Assembly: GCA_036939355.1 (NCBI GenBank)
Contig: JALLAP010001519.1
Location: forward strand, 1 to 11,586
DNA length: 11,586 bases
From: Thalassiosira profunda
Taxonomy: Eukaryota; Bacillariophyta; Thalassiosirophyceae; Thalassiosirales; Thalassiosiraceae
Direction: 5' to 3'
Shown here: positions 5,887-11,586 of the stretch, piece after piece
Layout: the number at the start of each line of letters is the position of its first letter
Numbering within the stretch: the stretch's first letter is position 1
Made by a program: the position numbers and the translations under genes
Notes under the pieces: generated by a model
Told to the model about the DNA's origin: nothing
What the model saw: the letters and a program-made list of their open reading frames with translations, nothing else
The model's database searches: none

Positions 5887-8404
5887 TCACCAAACGCTGC
5901 CCCCGTAGACTCCCTTCATCCCCACTGGGCTGCTGACCCTCGGACCCGACTGCTGCCAGGCGTCTCCCTTCTCTTCCTTCGTTCCCTCTTGCACACTTTC
6001 GACAATCGCGGAAGACACAAAAGGCGCCGCCGAAGGATTCAGAGAGGGTTCAGCAGACAAGTCAATTCCCAGATCGACTGGAGTCGGTGCCGGCGCATCT
6101 TCCTCGTCGTCGTCATCGTCGAGAAGCTTCGAGAGAAGCAACTCGTTGTCAGCGAGGAACGCCTGGTCGTCCTGCACAAGTGGCATGTCGTTGGGCTGAA
6201 CTTCGGTAGGGTGGGAAAGTCCGGGAGGCGGCCGCATAACTTTGCTCTCCGGAGAATGGAAGGAACTGGTCTGAGCCAAGGCAGAGTTCTGGGGCGTGAT
6301 CAACCGAGGGCCTTGGGTAGCGGACGCAGTAGCAGTGCCAACTCGCGGCGCCGAAGCAATGCTGCTGCTCTGCTGAGAGAGCTTCCTCTGGAGAAGGATC
6401 CTCTGGATTTGGGCCTGCTGGAACTCACGAAGCTGCCGGGCCGCTTCGTTCCTCTGTTCCTGGGTTGGCACCGAGAGCGGCTTTTGGTTGGTAAACTGTG
6501 GGAGCAGTGGGCTCTTGCGACCAACCGTTGAATTCAACGGTGGAATGGGCTGTGATGGCCCTTGACGGCCCTCGAGGTAAGGGCTGCCTTCTTCCAGGTG
6601 GCTGCCAATCGGTTTGATTGTTGATGGCGACGACGTGACTGACGCTGTTGTGTATGAAATCATGGAGGGAACGCCTTCGCTGCCGGAGACAGACTCCTTG
6701 GATTCTGGCACGGCAGGCTTTGCAGCAGTTGGCATGCTCAGCGGTTTGTCGACTGCGTCATGTTGTTGAGCTGGGCCAGCAGGATTGTCGGAAGGTTCCC
6801 GCGGATCACCAGCAGATGATGGTTTCTCAAGGGAATGTTCTTTCTGCGCCCCAGCCACCGCGGCGCTGCGCCTCCCACTCGTCTTCCTTTTCTTCTTTTT
6901 CTGCCGCGACCGTGATGACTTGGCCTCCTTCAGTTCCTTCTCGTGCTGCAGCAGCCATTCCGGGCTCTCCGAGTAACCGAGCGACGTGTACCAACCCTTC
7001 AGCATGGGATATGCCCAGCTCCCCAGAGATAGGAGGGCGTACGCCGCCAAGGACGAACTGACGAGCCGAAAGGCATTCGCCATAACGACCCTGCCCTCCG
7101 GAGATACGGAGAGCGTGGGGAACGACCCAAACAAGGACCTCATGTCCATGCTCCCAATGGAAGCAGCACCCACTGATGTCTCTCCTCCAACACGATTCTC
7201 ATCCCCCTCCCAGGCCTCAAAGTTTGCATCCTCAGTGCACTGCGCTATGCACTCCTCCAGCATGCGTGTGAGATCGTCCACAAAGCTCTCGAATCCATCC
7301 CGATGCGAGTTGTCTTTCTTCGCCCGTTGAGACGACGTCCCCGAGGCGTTGTGTCTCCCATCCAACGGCGAGGGCAGCTCCTGCTGCCGCTGCTGATCCC
7401 ACCCCGCGATCCACCGCAGCGCCGCCTCCCACTCCGAGTTGACCTTCTGCATGCGGGAATTGCCCGACACGCGCGTCGCCTTGGAGAACACGGCCGTGGC
7501 CGCGGCCACGGCGGCCGCCTTGACCGTATCCTCGTGCGACGCCGGAGGATTATGGTCCTCCCTTCTTTTCCGCTTGGCAAACTTGGGTTTCTCTATTCTC
7601 ACCACGGCCGACGGATCCTCGCCGGACGAGGAGGGCTCGTCGCCGAAGCCGGTCAGAATTTTGATCAGGGGGGGCAGCCTCCGGGGCCGGGCCTGCGCGA
7701 GGTGGCCGGGCCCGTCCGCCAACTGGCCAGAACTGCCGGCAAACGGCGACTGTCGAGAGGGCTCTTGTCTTGGGAAGAGGGACGTGGCGGCCGAGGGCGA
7801 GGCGGAAGAGGGGGGCACGTGGCTCTCCAGCGCCGCCGTCTGGAGGCGGGCCTCGCACGTGCTTGTGCACACTTCTCTGCGGCGCCGGTGAGAATTGCCT
7901 GGAAATGGCAGCCAAAGAAGGGTGATATGATATGTGTGAGCAGACCAATTGATAGATATGGAGTGCATGGGGATGGACCGCGGCGTTGTCGTCGGGCGAT
8001 ACATGAACTCTGCGCAGATTGTTCTCCGGCCACGCTCCGGCTCCGCCCGAGCACGGCATTTTTGCGGACACAAGAAAATGGAAGGGATGGCGCCGATTGC
8101 AGCACCATAGCTCCACCAGCACCGTCAGCCCAACCCAGATAATTAAGGGAGTGGACCCAATCATCCCTGCGCCCGGCCTCCCGCCGCGCAGCCCGCGTGG
8201 CCCCCCACGCCACCGGCCCTCCCAGGCGGAACAAAAACGGCATTTTTCTCCCCCCGACTTCTCCCCTTGCAACTCACCTGTAAAGTTGACGGCGCACATG
8301 CACGCCGCGACGAGCACGATCCCCGCCGAGACGCTCCACAGCCGCGCCGGCGGGGGGTCACCCTGAGGCCGCCGCGGCCTTGGGGGCTTCCTACGAGGAG
8401 GCAT
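5887..8404 (-). CDS. Unrecognised membrane-anchored, partly disordered protein (one intron, 7899-8277)
   Basis: Two-exon model. Exon 1 is 8404-8278 (127 nt, starting at an ATG in context gaccATGc) and exon 2 is 7898-5887, giving 712 aa. Exon 1 encodes a Pro/Arg-rich basic start and one hydrophobic segment (22-41, LWSVSAGIVLVAACMCAVNF), so a signal anchor or uncleaved signal. A second hydrophobic segment lies at about 313-341 (VVMANAF...LGSWAYPML). Basic clusters occur at 146-155 (KPKFAKRKRR) and 375-381 (QKKKKRK). Residues 521-552 are a Gln/Arg-rich helix-prone stretch, and 636-643 is an Asp/Glu run. The rest is Ser/Pro-rich and probably disordered. I recognise no family. Without splicing, the exon-2 frame could start only at an ATG inside the intron (8073), losing the N-terminal segment. 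Neighbours: head-to-head with RRP7, tail-to-tail with the DUF1275 gene. Confidence 0.7.
7899..8277 (-). other. Spliceosomal intron (phase 1) in the unrecognised membrane-protein gene
   Basis: On the minus strand the donor reads ACAG|GTGAGT, a perfect consensus, at 8278/8277. The acceptor reads TTTCCAG|GC at 7899/7898 after a pyrimidine-leaning stretch. The length is 379 nt. Exon 1 ends with one base of a Gly codon completed by exon 2, and joining keeps the frame open to the stop at 5887. The intron contains in-frame stops in the exon-1 frame. Confidence 0.75.
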
Positions 8405-8739
8405 GGTCGTCAACAGATTTGTGGCGCGCTCTCTCCTCGATTTGCCTCGATTCTTGGATGGAGAAGTGACACCCGGCACTCGCTCAAGCTGTCTTCGCCT
8501 TCCGCGCTTTTTCAGCCACCCAAACTCCAACCACGGGAAAACACTCCAACTCCCAACCCCACATCCAAACCGCGACCAAGCTGGCGCCCTCCCACCCACA
8601 CCCTCCCACCGACCGCGGCGACAGACAAAGGCGGCTCGCTGTGCTCGTAACGAGTCTCCGAGAGTCCCCATCGGTCGCTGGCCCCACGGTCGCTGGCCCT
8701 TTATTGCAAGCCAGTACTATAGGTTGCAATTTTAGCAGC
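8405..8739. promoter_or_regulatory. Divergent spacer between the membrane-protein gene and RRP7
   Basis: This 335-bp divergent spacer has a plus strand from about 8505 to 8620 that is strongly C/A-rich and poor in G. Near RRP7 there is a 13-bp exact direct repeat (8672-8684 and 8687-8699) and an 11-bp palindrome CTCGTAACGAG (8644-8654). No TATA box is evident. Promoter role is inferred from position. Confidence 0.4.
8672..8699 (+). repeat. 13-bp tandem direct repeat upstream of RRP7
   Basis: CGGTCGCTGGCCC occurs twice with a 15-bp period, ending 40 bp before the RRP7 ATG. It could be a duplicated protein-binding site or a chance slippage product. Confidence 0.6.
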
Positions 8740-9844
8740 ATGAAGTCGAAGGCGAGCCCAACATGCCCGGCCATCAAGGGCTACCTCCCCCTCCGTGTGG
8801 CCCTCCCCCCAATCGACGCCTCGCACTCCTTCCACACCTTCCTCTACGTCAAGGAGCACGCGCAAAAATCTCAGGGCAGCGGCAGTGGTGGCGGCGCGAC
8901 GTTGTTCGTGGCCAACGCCCCCGCCCGCGGGCCGATCCGCACCGACCTCTTCCTCCGCGCGCTCTTCGAACAATACGGGGAGGTACAGCGCGTGACCGTC
9001 GCAGGAGATCCGCGGAGGGTCGGCGCGTCGTCGTCGGAGGGAGATGGTGTGGGGGAGATCTTTCGGGAGGCGGCGATGAGAGGATGGGAGGGCAATGTCC
9101 ACATTGCCACGCGCGGGGCGCGGGGCGACGGGAAGTTTGCGCACGTCGTGTTCGCGTCCGGAAAAGAAATGAAGAAGGCGCTCAAGGCCATCAAGAAGGA
9201 GATGGCCGAGGCGGAGGGTCTGTTTGCGATGCAGCTGGACGAGGGCCGAATCGAAGAGCTCGAGGCCGAAACGATCCAGCTGCGAACGGCCGNACGAGGG
9301 CCGAATCGAAGAGCTCGAGGCCGAAACGATCCAGCTGCGAACGGCCGAGGCCTCGCCCGAGTCAGACGACGAGGGGGGATCGCGCGACGACGACGAAGAA
9401 ACGGCCGAGCCGCTGACGGGCATCCACGCCGTGGCGGCGGAAGCCCGACGAAAGGCCGGCCGGCACCGTTCCCGCCAATGGCTGATGGACCAATGCAACG
9501 CGGCCATGGCGGCCTTCGAGGACGAAGAAGCCGAGGCCGAGCGCAAGGCCAAGCGTGCCGCCGCCCAGCCCGACGCCGACGGATTCGTCACCGTCTCGCA
9601 CAAAGCGACCCCGTCCTTCGGCGCCGCGAACGATCTGGAGGAGGAGCGGCACCATAGGCGCAAGGCCGGGAAGCGGAATCGGAAGCGCAAGGGTGGATCG
9701 GGGGCGGACGAGCATACCGACTTTTACCGATTTCAGCGCAAGGAGACGAGAAAGAGGGAGGTGCAGGATTTGAAGAAGCGGTTCGAGGAGGATTTGGCCA
9801 AGGTGAGGAAGATGAAGGAGGAACGGGCGTACCGGCCGTTTTAG
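8740..9844 (+). CDS. RRP7: RRP7-like rRNA-processing protein (frame broken by assembly duplication)
   Basis: Rrp7/RRP7A family, a nucleolar factor of the SSU processome (with Utp22 in yeast) needed for 18S rRNA maturation. N-terminal hallmarks: GYLPLRVALPP (14-24), HTFLYVKEH (32-40) and an RRM-like first strand ATLFVANAP (53-61). The family's DGWxxV-type motif appears as DADGFVTVSHK. The C-terminal helix has DFYRFQRKE...LKKRFEEDL and ends RPF at 9844. Acidic (SDDEGG...DDDEE) and basic stretches in the linker are normal for nucleolar proteins. As printed, the frame shifts at 9293. A 54-bp segment is present twice around a single N, and removing one copy plus the N (55 nt) restores one 349-aa frame. 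The break is therefore almost certainly technical, not a pseudogene. The start is the first ATG in frame; the open frame further upstream (from 8641) has only GTG. Confidence 0.88.
9239..9347 (+). repeat. Exact 54-bp direct duplication around one N (contig-join artefact)
   Basis: Bases 9239-9292 and 9294-9347 are identical over all 54 positions, separated by the only ambiguous base in the window (9293). This is the signature of two contig ends that overlap but were joined with a placeholder instead of merged. Collapsing them removes 55 nt and reconciles the upstream and downstream RRP7 frames. Confidence 0.93.
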
Positions 9845-9952
9845 GGAGGCAAAATGCGTTCTTAGACTGCGATGGGACCTGCAATAGATCGGGCTATCGG
9901 GCCTCCGCCGCTTTTCCTCCACCGTTTGGTAAGCTATAATTGCAATCGGCGC

Positions 9953-10558
9953 TCAGACGAACTGCGGCGTCAACGAATCGTGCACCGTGCTCTTGGTAAT
10001 CGCCGCATTCAACCCTTCGTCGCGGTACATCGTCCGGTTGAACGACTGCGAGAACTGCTGCGAGAGGCCGTGCCGCACGGAGGGATACGTCGAGGTAGTG
10101 GGCTTCTTGAGCCCGTACTCGTTGGCTGTCGTTCCAAACAAGGGATTTTGCTTCGCGGGGTTGTGGTTGTAGTGGGAGAGGATCTCGGTCACCTCCTCCT
10201 TGGGCATGGTTTTGGAGGGAGTGGAAGGAGCGGAGGAGGCGCAGCTGCCACAGGGCTGTCGGACGAAGGCGGATTTTCGTCGCTTGTTCATGGAATCGGA
10301 TTCCTTGAGACGAAACACTTTCGAAAGGGCAGAGTCGGAGAAGGAAGAGCCTTCCCCGAAGCGATCGGATTCGCGAGAGTATAGAAACGACTTGTCGTTC
10401 TCCTCCTTCGTCATTCCGGGCAGCGCTCCACAGCCGGCGCTAGACGCCGTCTCACGGCCGTTTTCATTTTCCGGAGACGCCAGCGCCGCCCGCTGGGAGG
10501 CCTCCGGGAGCGACATCCCGTAGCACTCATTGCTCGTGACCATGAACGGGTTCGTCAT
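9953..10558 (-). CDS. PIERCE-like ciliary microtubule inner protein
   Basis: 201 aa. Residues 138-198 resemble animal PIERCE1/PIERCE2 proteins: NPLFGTTANEYGLKKP, then YPSVRHGLSQQFSQSF, then MYRDEGLNAAITKSTVHDSL. This parallels the family order of a T-S/T-N-x-x-YG-x-x-x-P motif, a FSQQ/F-type segment, and NxxLNxxxxKS. PIERCE proteins sit inside the A-tubule of ciliary doublet microtubules. Residues 3-18 repeat the same motif (NPFMVTSNECYGMSLP) with identical spacing. The region between (about 20-130) is Ser/Glu-rich and probably disordered, with a basic MNKRRK (90-95). No signal peptide or membrane segment. Inference: an axonemal protein, used in the flagellate stage. Family assignment is from memory of the motif order, so moderate. 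It is head-to-head with the ENKD1-like gene and 108 bp tail-to-tail from RRP7. Confidence 0.65.
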   Translation of the reverse strand: MTNPFMVTSNECYGMSLPEASQRAALASPENENGRETASSAGCGALPGMTKEENDKSFLYSRESDRFGEGSSFSDSALSKVFRLKESDSMNKRRKSAFVRQPCGSCASSAPSTPSKTMPKEEVTEILSHYNHNPAKQNPLFGTTANEYGLKKPTTSTYPSVRHGLSQQFSQSFNRTMYRDEGLNAAITKSTVHDSLTPQFV

Positions 10559-10907
10559 GGTGTTGTGAGGTGCTTCCTAGACGGCCTCTCGGCCGGCAGA
10601 GTGTGGTCTTTTGAGTGCGTGTGAAACGCGCGAAAACTGCAAATTTCTCCTCAGAAGAGCTCCAAGCGTCGTACAGCCACCACTTGCACCGCCAGGCCGC
10701 CTCCTCTCCTTCCATCCTCTTGCTCGGCAGCACCTTTCCTCTTCGATATCCTAGCCCATCTTGCCGCAAGAGCGTAGCTTAGTGCGTCTCTTTCTAATTT
10801 GCAACTCAAGTTCACGTCTTGTGCACCAATACTGGTATCTTCCCACGCGAGAAGTTTGGCCAAACAGCCAGACGACGCCTGCAAGCGTCAACCACGCTTT
10901 GCCTGGC
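10559..10907. promoter_or_regulatory. Divergent spacer between the PIERCE-like and ENKD1-like genes
   Basis: This 349-bp divergent spacer separates two cilium-type genes, so a shared promoter is plausible. A CCAAT pentamer occurs at 10826-10830, and a short GC inverted repeat (CGGCC / GGCCG) at 10582-10595. I searched by eye for an RFX X-box and found no clean match. The frame of the right-hand gene stays open leftwards to a stop at 10752, but has no ATG before 10908. Confidence 0.4.
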
Positions 10908-11586
10908 ATGATTGTTTCGTTTCAGAGCCCTACCCAGGAAGAGAACTGGTCGCCAAGGACGCTCTCGTCCGTCATCGCACAAAGACAGCGGAATGGCGAG
11001 GACGTGAAGTGCTTGATCGCGCCCACGCCCATCGATCTACAACCCGATGCAGACGATGCATCTAACACCGCCGCGATGCAGTCACCGTCAAAGAAGCCCA
11101 AAAATCACCTCCAGGCCAACCGCCGGGCGTTGAAAGAAAAGCAACAGCGCAACAATAAGGACGCCGCTGAGCGCCAAGAGCAACAAAGGCTGAGAGCGTC
11201 GAGGCTCGAGGCCAAGAAGCAACGTTTGTATGGCAAGGTTCGGTCCAGGGTGTATGATATCGCGTCGTCATCGTCTCAACCTTCGCCCGATGACGCCTGT
11301 TCCGTGGCTACAGCCGCGCATTCTTCTTTCTCAAACGAGAGCTACCACATAGCCTTTGGGCGGAGGGTTGGCAGCCCGGCAGCTCCTCTGTCCACTTCTT
11401 GCTCAGAGAGTGTTGCATCCGGCGCCCGTCACAAATCATACGGTCAGATTCCCAAGTACCTCACCCAGCGAAGAGAAAGGATAGAGAAGGAAGAGGAGGA
11501 GCGGCGGATATCGGAGGCTAATGCCCCGCCGGCGCCAGGTCTGCGCCTGATGGAAGAGTCCGAGCGCCTCGAGACGCTGCGCATGC
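10908..11586 (+). CDS. ENKD1-like enkurin-domain protein, 5' part (runs off the right edge)
   Basis: At least 226 aa, with no stop before the window ends. The first in-frame ATG is at 10908 (MIVSFQSPTQEENWSP...), and the upstream in-frame stop is at 10752. Residues 61-118 (KKPKNHLQANRRALKEKQQR, then LYGKVRSRVYD) parallel the ENKD1 segment of KENLRRIREIQ type followed by KYDKVESRV. Residues 178-226 match the start of the enkurin domain: YGQIPKYLTQRRERIEKEEE, then PPAPGLRLMEESERLETLRM. The middle (120-175) is Ser-rich linker. Known: enkurin-domain proteins associate with ciliary doublets (enkurin) or centrioles and basal bodies (ENKD1). The order, with a basic helical block first and the domain later, favours ENKD1 over enkurin proper. 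The remainder of the domain lies outside the window. Its head-to-head neighbour is also a ciliary-type gene. Confidence 0.75.
   Translation, partial: MIVSFQSPTQEENWSPRTLSSVIAQRQRNGEDVKCLIAPTPIDLQPDADDASNTAAMQSPSKKPKNHLQANRRALKEKQQRNNKDAAERQEQQRLRASRLEAKKQRLYGKVRSRVYDIASSSSQPSPDDACSVATAAHSSFSNESYHIAFGRRVGSPAAPLSTSCSESVASGARHKSYGQIPKYLTQRRERIEKEEEERRISEANAPPAPGLRLMEESERLETLRM

Noticed and set aside
7303..8142. 279-aa plus-strand open frame.
   Set aside because: Arg/Gly/Pro-rich shadow of exon 2 and the intron of the minus-strand gene, with no recognisable domain.
7550..8671. 373-aa minus-strand open frame.
   Set aside because: Only its part at 8278-8404 is used, as exon 1. The rest reads through the intron and an overlapping frame of exon 2.
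8641..8739. Upstream extension of RRP7 starting at 8641.
   Set aside because: The codon at 8641 is GTG, and the first ATG is at 8740, directly before the conserved N-terminus.
8701..9690. 329-aa minus-strand frame, and another at 9362-9922, opposite RRP7.
   Set aside because: Both are shadows of RRP7. The first crosses the duplicated segment and N, and neither has family motifs.
9239..9844. RRP7 as a pseudogene or two separate genes.
   Set aside because: The frame change coincides exactly with the N and the 54-bp duplicate, and removing 55 nt restores the frame.
9845..9952. Possible stem formed by GGAGGC (9845-9850) and GCCTCC (9901-9906) in the third convergent spacer.
   Set aside because: Six bp across a 50-nt loop is well within chance for this composition.
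10559..10907. RFX-type X-box between the two ciliary genes.
   Set aside because: No sequence close to the GTNRCC-N(0-3)-RGYAAC pattern was found on either strand by eye.
10799..11065. 88-aa plus-strand open frame.
   Set aside because: It is in a different frame from the enkurin-domain gene, overlaps its start and has no recognisable feature.

Overview
This window looks like compact nuclear DNA from a photosynthetic stramenopile, most likely a centric diatom of the Thalassiosira type. That is inference, resting on three things. One membrane protein begins with a signal peptide ending in ASGANA followed by Phe, which is the ASAFAP-type bipartite plastid leader of diatoms and relatives. The genes are mostly intronless, but one has a clear GT-AG intron. 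Two genes encode cilium or basal-body type proteins, which fits a lineage with flagellate gametes better than a pennate diatom. No bacterial operons, ribosome binding sites, tRNAs, rRNAs, CRISPR arrays or coding transposons were seen.

Eight protein genes lie in strictly alternating orientation (- + - + - + - +), so they form four head-to-head pairs. From left to right they are: (1) a divergent, signal-peptide-bearing 20S proteasome alpha-subunit-like protein (-); (2) a secreted small heat-shock protein (+); (3) a TPR protein with a long disordered N-terminus (-); (4) a plastid-targeted DUF1275/YoaK-like membrane protein (+); (5) an unrecognised membrane-anchored protein split by one intron (-); (6) the rRNA-processing factor RRP7 (+), interrupted by an assembly artefact (a 54-bp exact duplication around a single N); (7) a PIERCE-type ciliary microtubule inner protein (-); (8) the 5' part of an ENKD1-like enkurin-domain protein (+), which runs off the right edge. 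Divergent gaps are about 320-400 bp and convergent 3' gaps about 110-210 bp.

Two pairings look functionally coherent. Genes 1 and 2 are both predicted to enter the secretory or periplastid route and both belong to protein-quality-control families. Genes 7 and 8 both belong to ciliary or centriolar microtubule families and share a 349-bp spacer. The convergent spacer after gene 2 holds a 98-bp foldback with 37-bp arms flanked by a 4-bp direct repeat, which resembles a tiny MITE or a hairpin-RNA source. The spacer upstream of gene 4 carries an exceptional G-tract cluster and a G-box/CRE motif group.
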